From NCBI RefSeq assembly GCF_017301335.1, contig NZ_CP071247.1:2852001-2916000 (forward strand): a DNA stretch of 64,000 nt. Reading direction: 5' to 3'. The notes under the pieces were generated by a model. The model saw nothing but the letters and a program-made list of their open reading frames with translations. It was not told the DNA's origin and did no database searches. This document shows positions 44,238-52,721 of this stretch, one piece after another (within the stretch, counting starts at the first letter, position 1; each line of letters begins with the position of its first letter). A program made the translations under genes and the position numbers. The stretch is from Marinobacter salinisoli (lineage in GTDB: Bacteria; Pseudomonadota; Gammaproteobacteria; Pseudomonadales; Oleiphilaceae).

Positions 44238-45215
44238 TCAGGCCGCCCGGGTAGAGGCGTCGCGGGTTACCGGGCGCTGCTCAAGGCAAGCCAGCATGGG
44301 GGCAACTTCGCGAATTTTACGCGCCTGGGGCCACAGGGTTTCCGCTTCGGTAAAACCCTGACGGAGAAAGTTCATCCACTGCTTGATTCGGCCGGTAACG
44401 TAGCGATCCTCCAGCCAACCCTGCAAAACTTCCGCGTATTCGCGCACCAGGGCGACCGCTTCAGGCCAGGTCATATCGGGAATGTCTTCGCCTGCCTGAC
44501 TGGCTTTGATTTTTCGCGCCAGGTCCGGCCGGGCGATCAGCCCCCGGCCAATCATCACATCATCGCAACCAGAGACCTTGCGGCAGCGCCAGTAATCGTC
44601 CACCGTCCAGATCTCGCCGTTGGCGATGACATGGGTGGATACCGCTTCCCTGACCTTGGCGATTTCTTCCCAATAGGCCGGGGGCTTGTAGCCATCCACC
44701 TTGCTTCGGGCATGAATAACGATTTCCGCCGCACCGGCCGCTTCCAGCGCCTGCCCACAGGCCACAGCCATGGAACGGTCGTCATAACCGAGGCGCATTT
44801 TGGCGGTAACGGGAATGTGTTCCGGCACGTGTCGGCGGACGGCGGCAGTGATTTCGTGCATGAGTTCCGGCTCGCGCATCAGGACACAGCCGCCTTTGTG
44901 GCGATTTACTGTCTTGGCCGGGCAACCAAAGTTGATATCCACCTGGCAGGCGCCGAGCTCTGCAGCCTTGGCGCCGTGGAGCCCCATCTGCTCGGGGTCA
45001 GACCCCAGTAACTGAAGCGCCACCGGTGTGCCTACCCGGGTCAGCGAATGATTATGCAGTTCAGGCGCATACTTGTAGAAGATACGTGGTGGCAGCATGC
45101 CCTGAGTAACGCGAACAAACTCGGTAACACACCGGTCAATGCCCCCTACCTTGGTCAGGGTTTCGCGTATGGGTGCATCAACGAGCCCTTCCATAGGGGC
45201 AAGGATGATTCGCAT
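44238..45215 (-). CDS. dusC: tRNA-dihydrouridine(16) synthase DusC
   Basis: FMN enzyme reducing uridine-16 of tRNAs to dihydrouridine. The 325-aa length and start MRIILAPMEGLVDAPIRETLTKVGGIDRCVTEFVRV match DusC rather than DusA/B. Active-site loop: DINFGCPAKTVNRHKGGCVLM, with catalytic Cys in FGCPAK. FMN-binding parts: VTAKMRLGYDD, EIVIHARSKVDGYKPPAYW, VIANGEIW and DDVMIGRGLIARPDL. E. coli DusC is 315 aa. Confidence 0.95.
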   Translation of the reverse strand: MRIILAPMEGLVDAPIRETLTKVGGIDRCVTEFVRVTQGMLPPRIFYKYAPELHNHSLTRVGTPVALQLLGSDPEQMGLHGAKAAELGACQVDINFGCPAKTVNRHKGGCVLMREPELMHEITAAVRRHVPEHIPVTAKMRLGYDDRSMAVACGQALEAAGAAEIVIHARSKVDGYKPPAYWEEIAKVREAVSTHVIANGEIWTVDDYWRCRKVSGCDDVMIGRGLIARPDLARKIKASQAGEDIPDMTWPEAVALVREYAEVLQGWLEDRYVTGRIKQWMNFLRQGFTEAETLWPQARKIREVAPMLACLEQRPVTRDASTRAA

Positions 45216-45302
45216 GTTGGCTCCGGGCTGTTCAATCTTTAAGCGGGGCCGGCATTGTAGTCAGTTTCGGGGTTGGATAGAAGAGCGCGCTGGTAGTCAG
45301 TT

Positions 45303-45527
45303 TCACGGGCTCAGGCGTTGCACCGACTGAAACTTGCCCTGCTCATCAAACAGGATTCGGAAGCTGCCCTGCACGCCATCGTGCAGGGCGAACCTCGACA
45401 GGATGCGGGCAGGGAAACGAACCAAACGTCCGTCCCGGGCCCGGGTGTGAACATCCTGAGCAGCGCCCTGATACAGCTTTATCCACTCATCAGGGCCGAT
45501 GCTCAGATCCACATCGATCTGCTGCAC
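45303..45527 (-). CDS. DUF2835 family protein
   Basis: A 74-aa protein starting from GTG. The pattern WIKLYQGAAQDVHTRARDGRLVRFPARIL...F.LHDGVQGSFRILFDEQGKFQSVQRL fits DUF2835, found in pseudomonads and relatives. The function is unknown. It begins five bases after the htpG stop and lacks its own ribosome binding site, so it is probably translated by coupling to HtpG. Confidence 0.82.
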   Translation of the reverse strand: MQQIDVDLSIGPDEWIKLYQGAAQDVHTRARDGRLVRFPARILSRFALHDGVQGSFRILFDEQGKFQSVQRLSP

Positions 45528-45532
45528 AGGAC

Positions 45533-47425
45533 TTAGTTCGCCAGTTCCAGCAGCAGACGGTTCAGACGGGACACGTAAGCGCCGGGATCCGCCAGCTGCT
45601 CACCACTGGCCAGCGTGGCCTGATCCAGCAAGACAGCCGCCAGCTCGCCGAAACGCTCGTCGCCGTTTTCACTTTCCAGACGTTGAACGAGCGGGTGCTC
45701 GACGTTGATCTCGAAGATCGGCTTGCTGTCCGGCACTTTCTGGCCAGCGGCCTCCATGATTTTCTTCATCTGGGCGCCCATATCGAACTCGCCTACCACG
45801 AGGCAAGCCGGAGAGTCGGTCAGTCGATTGGTCGCGCGAACGTCCTGAACCTTGTCCTCAAGCGCTTTCTTGATGCGCTCCAGCAGCTCTTTGTGTTCTT
45901 CAGCAGCCGCTTCTTTCTGCTTCTTGTCTTCCTCGGTCTCTACGTCACCGAGGTCAAGGTCGCCGCGGGCTACATCCTGGAACTGCTTGCTGTCATATTC
46001 GCTCAGGTAGCCCATCATCCACTCGTCAATACGGTCAGAGAGGATCAGCACCTCGATGCCCTTCTTGCGGAACACCTCCAGATGCGGGCTGCTCTTGGCG
46101 GCCATAAAGTTGTCGGCAGTGATGTAGAAGATCTTCTTCTGGCCTTCCTTCATGCGGCCAATGTACTCATCCAGCGATACCTTCTGGCTTTCCTCACCGG
46201 TATGAGTAGAGGCAAAGCGCAGCAGGCCAGCGATTTTCTCACGGTTGCTGAAGTCTTCCGCCGGGCCTTCTTTCAGAACGGTACCGAACTCACCCCAGAA
46301 CTTCTGGTACTGCTCCGGGTCCTTCTTGGCCAGCTTGGACAGCATGTCCAGCACACGCTTGGTCAGCGCTGTGCGGATGCTTTCCACGGTGCTGTCGTTC
46401 TGCAGAATCTCACGGGAGACGTTCAGTGACAGATCGTTGGAATCCACCACACCCTTGGCGAAACGCAGATACAGCGGCAGGAACTGCTCGGCGTCGTCCA
46501 TGATGAACACACGCTGAACATACAGTTTCAGGCCGCGAGGCGCCTCACGGTTGTACAGGTCAAACGGCGCGCGGGCCGGGATGTACAGCAGGCTGGTGTA
46601 GTCGAGCTTGCCCTCAACCTTGTTGTGGGACCAGGTCAGTGGGTCTTCGAAGTCGTGGGCGATGTGCTTGTAGAACTCTTTGTACTCGTCGTCCTTGATC
46701 TCGGTGCGTGGCAGCGTCCACAACGCAGTCGCGTCGTTGACGGTCTCGTCCTCGCCCTTCTTGCCCTCTTCCTCAGACTCGGATTGCATGACCACCGGGA
46801 ACGAAATGTGGTCAGAGTATTTTTTCACCAGGCCGCGCAGACGGAAACCATCCGCAAACTCGTTGGCATCGCTCTTCAGGTGCAGAACGATTTCGGTACC
46901 ACGCTGTTCCCGGTCTACCTGCGCGATGGTGAACTCACCGTCGCCCTTGGATTCCCAGTGCACCCCTTCGGCCACAGGCGCGCCGGCGCGACGAGTGAAG
47001 ACTTCAACCCGGTCTGCAACGATAAACGCGGAGTAGAAACCAACACCGAACTGGCCGATCAGCTTGCTGTCTTTCTTTTCGTCACCGGAGAGCTGCTTCA
47101 GGAACTCGGCGGTGCCGGACTTGGCGATAGTACCCAGGTTCTGGATCACATCGTCACGGGTCATACCGATACCGTTATCGGCAATGGTGACGGTATTGGC
47201 GTCTTTGTCGTAAGACAGCCGGATCCGAAGCTCGGAATCACCCTCATAGAGGCTGTCGTCCTTCAGTGCGGCAAACCGCAGCTTGTCCTCGGCATCCGAG
47301 GCGTTTGAGATCAGCTCACGAAGGAAGATTTCTTTGTTGGAATACAGGGAGTGGATCATCAGTTGAAGCAGCTGCTTCACTTCGGTCTGAAAACCCAGGG
47401 TCTCTTTTTGCGACTCAACCGTCAT
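45533..47425 (-). CDS. htpG: Hsp90-family chaperone HtpG
   Basis: ATP-dependent cytosolic chaperone. The 630-aa protein (E. coli 624) starts [45 protein letters not shown], with the GHKL-type ATPase elements [19 protein letters not shown] and [15 protein letters not shown]. Middle-domain hallmark: [41 protein letters not shown]. The C-terminal dimerisation domain is complete. A sigma-32-type promoter lies upstream. DUF2835 follows directly downstream. Confidence 0.98.
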   Translation of the reverse strand: MTVESQKETLGFQTEVKQLLQLMIHSLYSNKEIFLRELISNASDAEDKLRFAALKDDSLYEGDSELRIRLSYDKDANTVTIADNGIGMTRDDVIQNLGTIAKSGTAEFLKQLSGDEKKDSKLIGQFGVGFYSAFIVADRVEVFTRRAGAPVAEGVHWESKGDGEFTIAQVDREQRGTEIVLHLKSDANEFADGFRLRGLVKKYSDHISFPVVMQSESEEEGKKGEDETVNDATALWTLPRTEIKDDEYKEFYKHIAHDFEDPLTWSHNKVEGKLDYTSLLYIPARAPFDLYNREAPRGLKLYVQRVFIMDDAEQFLPLYLRFAKGVVDSNDLSLNVSREILQNDSTVESIRTALTKRVLDMLSKLAKKDPEQYQKFWGEFGTVLKEGPAEDFSNREKIAGLLRFASTHTGEESQKVSLDEYIGRMKEGQKKIFYITADNFMAAKSSPHLEVFRKKGIEVLILSDRIDEWMMGYLSEYDSKQFQDVARGDLDLGDVETEEDKKQKEAAAEEHKELLERIKKALEDKVQDVRATNRLTDSPACLVVGEFDMGAQMKKIMEAAGQKVPDSKPIFEINVEHPLVQRLESENGDERFGELAAVLLDQATLASGEQLADPGAYVSRLNRLLLELAN

Positions 47426-47593
47426 GACGTCTTTATCTCCTGACTAAATGCTCAGTTCAGAAAAGCAGGCATCCGAAGCATGCTGACGCAATGCCTTACC
47501 GACGGCACAACAGCCTTCCAGTCAGGGCGGTCAAGGCACTTGCAGCAACGGTTCCGTGCCCGCTTCAATACGGATTCGTTACCTTGCTGCAAT

Positions 47594-47621
47594 GAGTGGG
47601 GGCGTGCCGGAGCATTTCAAG
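47594..47621 (-). promoter_or_regulatory. Heat-shock (sigma-32) promoter of htpG
   Basis: On the minus strand, CTTGAAA (47621-47615), a 13-base spacer and CCCCACTC closely match the sigma-32 consensus CTTGAAA-N13/15-CCCCATNT. The predicted start is about 160 bases upstream of htpG. Confidence 0.65.
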
Positions 47622-47639
47622 CCCTGGCATGGGCGTGAT

Positions 47640-48074
47640 TTAACCTTCGATCAGAAAATGGGCCCGGGCGGTGGCGATCGGCTGCGCGCGTGATTTTTGC
47701 CAGGCCGTGACCATCACGTTGGCCACCCGGTTGCCCTGACGGGTTAGGTGACATTCTGCGTAGGTTTCCCGGTTCAGTCCGGCACGCAGATAATCCAGCG
47801 AAAAGTCCACGATTCGCGGCATGCGTGGCGTTTCCTGGGACATCATCAGGTAAATGGCCGCAGACAGTTCCATGAAGCCACCAATAACGCCACCGTGAAT
47901 GGCCGGAAGAATCGGATTGCCCAGGTTCTGTTCTTTCTTGGGCAAGCGAAAAATCAGGTCATCACCGAACCGGTCGCACTCGAGGCCAATAAAGTCCGCA
48001 TAGGGAATGCTGCTGAGCATTCGGGAAAAGTCACCGGTGTCTCGGGTGTACTGCAGCAGTTCCGAATCGGTCAT
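47640..48074 (-). CDS. PaaI-type hot-dog thioesterase (second of tandem pair)
   Basis: A 144-aa acyl-CoA thioesterase-like protein. Hot-dog family features: FIGLECDRFGDDLIFRLPKKEQNLGNPILPAIHGGVIGGFMELSAAIYLM (with HGG at the active-site helix), PRIVDFSLDYLRAGL and the late ARAHFLI strand. The substrate is unknown. Its start overlaps the stop of the upstream paralogue by four bases. Confidence 0.88.
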   Translation of the reverse strand: MTDSELLQYTRDTGDFSRMLSSIPYADFIGLECDRFGDDLIFRLPKKEQNLGNPILPAIHGGVIGGFMELSAAIYLMMSQETPRMPRIVDFSLDYLRAGLNRETYAECHLTRQGNRVANVMVTAWQKSRAQPIATARAHFLIEG

Positions 48075-48541
48075 TCCTCACCTCCCGTAATCAGATCGCG
48101 GTAACTTTTTGGCGTGGCCTCCTGGCCGATGCGCATAAAGGTACCTACGCAGTTGGCAATGGTTTCGCCGTTTTCCTGAAAGGCCTCACAACGAGTGAAG
48201 ATGATGTTCCGGGTTATCTTGTAGGTTTCGGCCCGGGCAAATACCGGTTTACGCGGTTCCGCCGGGCGCATGTAGTCCACCCGAAGATCGAGTGTTGGGC
48301 ACAATTCGAATTCATCCAGCGCGCACAGAATGACCGACCCGGATGCGGTATCCATCAGGGTGGTGATCGCGCCCCCATGGATAACGCCGGTTTCGGGATT
48401 ACCGATGATCTGGTCACTGTAAGGAAGGCAAAGCACCAGCTGCCCTTCCCGGGCATCTTCCACAGACAACCGGAGTTCCTGGGCCTGGTTGAGAGTTCCA
48501 ATGAACCGGGTTACCCGGTTTCTTCGGATGGTATCGTTCAT
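48071..48541 (-). CDS. PaaI-type hot-dog thioesterase (first of tandem pair)
   Basis: A 156-aa protein similar in plan to its downstream neighbour: QIIGNPETGVIHGGAITTLMDTASGSVILCAL carries the HGG helix, and CPTLDLRVDYMRPAEPRKPVFARAETYKI the core strands. Sequences differ enough that substrate ranges probably differ; the two subunits might also form a mixed oligomer. Neither possibility can be tested from sequence alone. Confidence 0.88.
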   Translation of the reverse strand: MNDTIRRNRVTRFIGTLNQAQELRLSVEDAREGQLVLCLPYSDQIIGNPETGVIHGGAITTLMDTASGSVILCALDEFELCPTLDLRVDYMRPAEPRKPVFARAETYKITRNIIFTRCEAFQENGETIANCVGTFMRIGQEATPKSYRDLITGGEE

Positions 48542-48575
48542 TCAGTAAAAGCCTGTTGATCGGGGTAGAGTGACA

Positions 48576-49301
48576 TTATTGGGGATCGGTCTTCGCCGGC
48601 GATGGTTCTTCAAAGACTTTACCGGCGCGCAACGCGCCCAGCGCATCGGAGCAGAATTCCCGCCGGTAAAGCACCACCACAACCAGGGTCGAGCATGCGA
48701 TAAAGACAATCGGATGGATGAACCAGCCAACCACGGCCAGCGCGTAGTAATAAGACCGCAACCCCAGGTTGAAAGCGTCGCCCGCCAGATTACAGATATT
48801 GCCAGCGCTGCGGGCAAACGCCTCACGGGCAGCCGGGCTGGTTTTGGTGTCATCCGGCGGCGGCGCACTGCCCACCATGACCGACACGAAATTATACATC
48901 CGCATCGACCAGGTGAATTTGAAGAAGGCGTAAATGAACACCACCAGCAGGACAATCATTCGAAGTTCCCAGACTTCCCGCGTCGGCAGGGTACCGAATG
49001 GCAAGGTGCTGAACACCTCCATCACCTCCTGGGTATAACCCAGTGCGGTGATGATACCGGCCAGAATCAGCAGGCAGCTGGATGCAAAAAACGCCCCGTT
49101 GCGCTCCAGATTTCCCACCACAGAGGCATCGGCAATGCGATTCTCGCGGCGCAACATGACCCGCATCCAGTCTTCACGGTACAGGTCAAGCGTGTTGGAC
49201 AGACAGGGACGGTCACTCGCCCGCCGCCTCGAATACAAGGTGTATCCCATCCAGCAAATCAGAAACCAGAGCAGCGCGACGAGTTCAAGAACATAGCCCA
49301 T
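48576..49301 (-). CDS. DUF599 family membrane protein
   Basis: A 241-aa protein with about four hydrophobic segments. The family pattern is seen in YTLYSRRRASDRPCLSNTLDLYREDWMRVMLRRENRIADASVVGNLERNGAFFASSCLLILAGIITALG, with the conserved WMRVMLRRENRI stretch, and in FFKFTWSMRMYNFVSVMVGSAP. No function is known for DUF599. It lies 34 bases upstream of the thioesterase pair. Confidence 0.87.
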   Translation of the reverse strand: MGYVLELVALLWFLICWMGYTLYSRRRASDRPCLSNTLDLYREDWMRVMLRRENRIADASVVGNLERNGAFFASSCLLILAGIITALGYTQEVMEVFSTLPFGTLPTREVWELRMIVLLVVFIYAFFKFTWSMRMYNFVSVMVGSAPPPDDTKTSPAAREAFARSAGNICNLAGDAFNLGLRSYYYALAVVGWFIHPIVFIACSTLVVVVLYRREFCSDALGALRAGKVFEEPSPAKTDPQ

Positions 49302-49480
49302 AGTGGCCCCGAGACAAGTGTGAATTGGTGGAACGAAAGTGCGCTGTAACAGTCACTTATGATACGCCATGGCGTTTATTGTCTCCAGAATTCATGATCG
49401 AACCGGCAGACGCCACGGGCATTTACTGTGGTATAACAGCAGGACACACGACCCACTGACGGACCATAGGGGAGTTTTAC

Positions 49481-50764
49481 GTGATTCACTCCGTGTTTTA
49501 TCGCTGTCTGAGCCTGGTTTTCCTTGCCCTGGCTCTGGCCGGGTGCGCCAAAAATCCGGTCACCGGTGAGAGCCAATTGTCTCTGATCGCCGAAGACCAG
49601 GAGCTGGCCATGGGCGCCGAGCAATACACTCCCACGCAACAGACTCAGGGCGGCCAGTTTTACCTAGACCCGGAGTTGACGCTGTACGTGAAGGAAGTTG
49701 GCCAGAAGCTGGCGCGGGTCAGCGACCGCCCGGACCTTCCCTACGAATTTGTCGTCCTGAACAGCAGCGTGCCCAATGCCTGGGCCCTGCCCGGCGGGAA
49801 AATCGCCATTAACCGGGGCCTACTGGCCAAGCTTCAGGACGAAGCTCAGCTGGCGTCGGTAATCGGCCACGAAATCGTGCATGCGGCGGCTCGCCACAGC
49901 GTCCAGCGCATGCAGCAAGGTATGTTGATCAGCGCGGGCGTTGCCGGCCTTGGCATTGCCCTGTCGGACAACGAGTGGGCCGGCCTGTTGATGGGCGGCG
50001 CCGCGGTGGGTGCGCAGTTGGCGCTGGCCCAATACAGCCAGGGTGATGAGCTGGAATCAGACTACTACGGCATTCTTTACATGCGCCGCGCCGGCTACGA
50101 CCCGACCGCAGCGGTGGAGCTGCAGAAAATTTTCCTGGAACTCTCGAAGGGCCAGAATCCGGATTTCATCCAGGGGCTGTTCGCGACCCACCCACCCTCA
50201 GCGGCGCGGGTGAAGGCAAACCAGGCGTTGGTGGACAAGGTTGGCGCCGGCGGTTACCGGGGTGAGGATGTCTTCGAACGCAAACTCGCGACACTCCGGA
50301 AGCTACAGCCGGCCTACGATGCCCACGACAAGGCCCGAAAACTCGCCTCTGAGGGCAAAACCGACGAAGCGCTCAAGGAAATCAACAAAGCGATAAAGCT
50401 CGCTCCCGACGAAGCTCTGTTCTATTCCCTGCGCGGACAGATTTACAAGGAACAGGAAAAGACCGAGCAAGCCGGTGCCGATTTCGACAAGGCCGTGTCG
50501 CTGTACCCGGAGATGTTTCTGTACCGCTTGTATAACGGGCTCAATGCGCTGGAAATGAATAATCTTGATCAGGCCAGGGAAAATCTGACGCGCGCCAATG
50601 AAGTTGTACCAACGTCCATTGGTTACCTGCGCCTGGGTGACGTAGCGGCGAAACAAAGCCGACGTGACGAAGCCATGGCCTACTATCGAAAAGCCGCAGA
50701 GGCCGGCGGCGAGGTAGGTAACGAAGCCCGCCGCAAGTACGAGGCTCTGGCCAAACAGGGTTAA
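49481..50764 (+). CDS. M48 family metalloprotease lipoprotein with TPR repeats
   Basis: A 427-aa envelope zinc protease. It starts from GTG with AGGGGAG 7 bases upstream. Signal and lipobox end at LALAGC (Cys22). The catalytic HExxH is H130-E-I-V-H134, with a third ligand Glu in GDELESDYYG (about residue 190). Residues ~280-427 contain tandem tetratricopeptide repeats (e.g. ARKLASEGKTDEALKEINKAIKLAPDE). The layout resembles BepA/YfgC and LoiP-like proteases that police outer-membrane protein assembly; the exact orthologue is unsettled. Confidence 0.9.
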   Translation: MIHSVFYRCLSLVFLALALAGCAKNPVTGESQLSLIAEDQELAMGAEQYTPTQQTQGGQFYLDPELTLYVKEVGQKLARVSDRPDLPYEFVVLNSSVPNAWALPGGKIAINRGLLAKLQDEAQLASVIGHEIVHAAARHSVQRMQQGMLISAGVAGLGIALSDNEWAGLLMGGAAVGAQLALAQYSQGDELESDYYGILYMRRAGYDPTAAVELQKIFLELSKGQNPDFIQGLFATHPPSAARVKANQALVDKVGAGGYRGEDVFERKLATLRKLQPAYDAHDKARKLASEGKTDEALKEINKAIKLAPDEALFYSLRGQIYKEQEKTEQAGADFDKAVSLYPEMFLYRLYNGLNALEMNNLDQARENLTRANEVVPTSIGYLRLGDVAAKQSRRDEAMAYYRKAAEAGGEVGNEARRKYEALAKQG

Positions 50765-50773
50765 CAGCCGAAG

Positions 50774-50807
50774 AAAAGCCGGAGCCCGCCCAGTCTCCGG
50801 CTTTTTT
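50774..50807 (+). terminator. Intrinsic terminator after the M48 protease gene
   Basis: AAAAGCCGGAG (50774-50784) pairs with its complement at 50795-50805, 10-base loop, and ends in TTTTTT. Located 10 bases after the stop. Confidence 0.92.
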
Positions 50808-50913
50808 GTGTCCTGCCGCCCAGTTTTCGCCCGCGACCGGAGCAGACTGGCACAGCTTTAATTGACTTTTAGAGCAATAACTCTAAAAATCAAAGCAGAC
50901 TAACAACCAACGG

Positions 50914-51468
50914 ATGACGGCAATGCTAGTGAAACGGATTCAGCCGATGATTTTTCAGGCTCGCCGGCTCTACGTGGAAGTAATGTTCCAGGTAATGGGT
51001 CGGGCCCTGCAGGCAGTCAGTGAAGTGGATAAAACGGTCAATCAGGAGGCCGAAGCCCTGCCTGATGGATTTCTCTTTGAAATGATGGTGATGCCGAACG
51101 GCTCTCGTCTGATTGTCGAGCACACAGGGCTCGGACGGTTCAAGTACCACGGCGATTCCGCACCCCGGCCGGTCGATCTGTCGATCCAGTTCAAACACAT
51201 CGCTCACGCCTTTCTGGTGCTGTCGTTCCAGGAAAAGACCTCGGTGGCCTTTGCCAACGACCGGATGCTGGTGGACGGCGACATCAGTTACGCCGTGCGC
51301 ATGACCCGGGTGCTGAACCGGCTCGAGTCTTTCATTCTGCCCAAGCTGATTGCCCAGCGCGCCGTGAAGGAATACCCGGCCGACCTCGGCCTGCCGGAAA
51401 AGCTGATCAGTGCTGCCAGGATTTACCTGAAAGTTGCAACCAACTTCGTTGAGACGGTGAGAGCGTAA
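50914..51468 (+). CDS. Conserved protein, possibly SCP2-like lipid binding
   Basis: A 184-aa protein. The middle part (VDLSIQFKHIAHAFLVLSFQEKTSVAFANDRMLVDGDISYAVRMTRVLNRLESFILPKLIAQRA) resembles SCP2 sterol-carrier domains in having a hydrophobic strand-rich core followed by a GDISYA-type turn and a helix that could cover a lipid pocket. The match is by eye and weak. There is no clear membrane span or signal. It shares an ATG/TGA region with the downstream alcohol dehydrogenase (one-base overlap), so the two likely act together, perhaps presenting a hydrophobic alcohol or aldehyde. Confidence 0.6.
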   Translation: MTAMLVKRIQPMIFQARRLYVEVMFQVMGRALQAVSEVDKTVNQEAEALPDGFLFEMMVMPNGSRLIVEHTGLGRFKYHGDSAPRPVDLSIQFKHIAHAFLVLSFQEKTSVAFANDRMLVDGDISYAVRMTRVLNRLESFILPKLIAQRAVKEYPADLGLPEKLISAARIYLKVATNFVETVRA

Positions 51469-52655
51469 TGACCAACAAATTCTATGAGTTTTTCTGCCCG
51501 GTCAAAGTCATTGCCGGCAAATCCGCCCTGGAACACATTCCCTACGAACTGACGGGGCTTGGCGCCAAGCGCCCCATGATCGTAACCGACAAGGGCGTGC
51601 GAGCCGCTGGCCTTCTGGACCCAGTGATTGCCGCTTGCGAAGAGAGCGGACTGGACATCGTCAGCATCTACGACGACGTTCCCCCGGATTCCTCGACGTC
51701 GGTAGTGCGCGACATCGCCGGTGTGTACCGACAGGAAAAATGCGACTCCATCATTGCCGTTGGCGGTGGCTCCGCCATTGATACCGGCAAGGCCGTGAAC
51801 ATTCTGGTGTCCGAAGGCGGTAACGATCTGTCCAAGTACAGCGGTGCTGGTGTGCTCAAGCACCCGCTGAAACCGTTCTTTGTGGTTCCGACCACCGCCG
51901 GCACGGGTTCTGAGGTAACGTCCATCGCGGTGATCACCGATGAGTCCAAGGGAGTGAAACTGCCCTTTTCCTCCTCGTTCCTTCTGCCAAACGCGGCGAT
52001 CATTGATCCGAGGATGACCCTGACTCTGCCGGCTCACATCACCGCAGCCACCGCAATGGACGCGATGACCCACGCGACCGAAGCCTTCACCTGCATGGCC
52101 AAGAACCCGCTGAGCGACGCCTACGCCACGGCAGCGATCAAGAAAATCAGCAATTCCCTGCTGCAGGTGATGGACAACCCGAAGGATGCCGACGGCCGGC
52201 TGGAGCTGGCTCAGGCTTCGACCATGGCCGGTATCGCCTTCTCCAACTCGATGGTTGGCCTGGTGCATGCCCTTGGTCATGCCACCGGTGCGATCTGCCA
52301 CCTGCCCCACGGCCTGTGCATGAGCCTGTACCTGCCTTACGTGCTGGAGTTCAATCTGGAAGATATTCGCGAGCCACTGGGCGAGTTGTTGCTTTACCTG
52401 GAAGGCCCGGAAGTCTACGCCAACACTCCCGCCAGCCGCCGCGCCGAAGGCAGTATTTCGGCCATCCGGAAACTGCGTGATCAGCTACATCGTCGCTGCA
52501 AACTGCCGCGCACCCTGAAGGAAACCGGAAAGGTTGAGGAAGCCCAGCTGGACCAGATCGCCGAGATGGCACTGGATGACGGCTCCATTATGTTCAATCC
52601 GAAAGAGGTCAGTCTGGAAGATGCCCGCGCAGTGCTGCGACGAGCCTGGGCCTGA
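51468..52655 (+). CDS. Iron-containing alcohol dehydrogenase
   Basis: NAD(P)-dependent group III alcohol dehydrogenase, 395 aa. Features in order: FFCPVKVIAGKSALEHIPYELTGLGAKRPMIVTDKGVRAAGL (nucleotide domain), AVGGGSAIDTGKAVNIL, FFVVPTTAGTGSEVTSIAVITDE, then the metal region AATAMDAMTHATEAFTCMAKNPLSD and GLVHALGHATGAICHLPHGLCMSLYLP, which supplies the iron His ligands. The substrate is unknown. It overlaps the upstream SCP2-like gene by one base. A terminator follows. Confidence 0.93.
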   Translation: MTNKFYEFFCPVKVIAGKSALEHIPYELTGLGAKRPMIVTDKGVRAAGLLDPVIAACEESGLDIVSIYDDVPPDSSTSVVRDIAGVYRQEKCDSIIAVGGGSAIDTGKAVNILVSEGGNDLSKYSGAGVLKHPLKPFFVVPTTAGTGSEVTSIAVITDESKGVKLPFSSSFLLPNAAIIDPRMTLTLPAHITAATAMDAMTHATEAFTCMAKNPLSDAYATAAIKKISNSLLQVMDNPKDADGRLELAQASTMAGIAFSNSMVGLVHALGHATGAICHLPHGLCMSLYLPYVLEFNLEDIREPLGELLLYLEGPEVYANTPASRRAEGSISAIRKLRDQLHRRCKLPRTLKETGKVEEAQLDQIAEMALDDGSIMFNPKEVSLEDARAVLRRAWA

Positions 52656-52662
52656 CCCGAAT

Positions 52663-52692
52663 AAAAAAAGGGCTCCTGCGGGAGCCCTTTTT
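52663..52692. terminator. Bidirectional intrinsic terminator
   Basis: A GGGCTCC/GGAGCCC stem with a TGCG loop is flanked by A7 and T5 runs. It ends the alcohol dehydrogenase transcript on the plus strand and can end the ABC permease transcript from the minus strand 30 bases beyond its stop. Confidence 0.9.
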
Positions 52693-52721
52693 GCTTGCCG
52701 GCCAAACACTCAAGGTACCGG

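Noticed and set aside
44993..45007. GGGGTCAGACCCC palindrome resembling dispersed REP-type repeats
   Set aside because: It lies in the conserved GSDPEQ part of dusC and is explained by coding; GACCC/GGGTC pairs elsewhere (34844-34860, 42045-42063) are not similar enough to call a repeat family.
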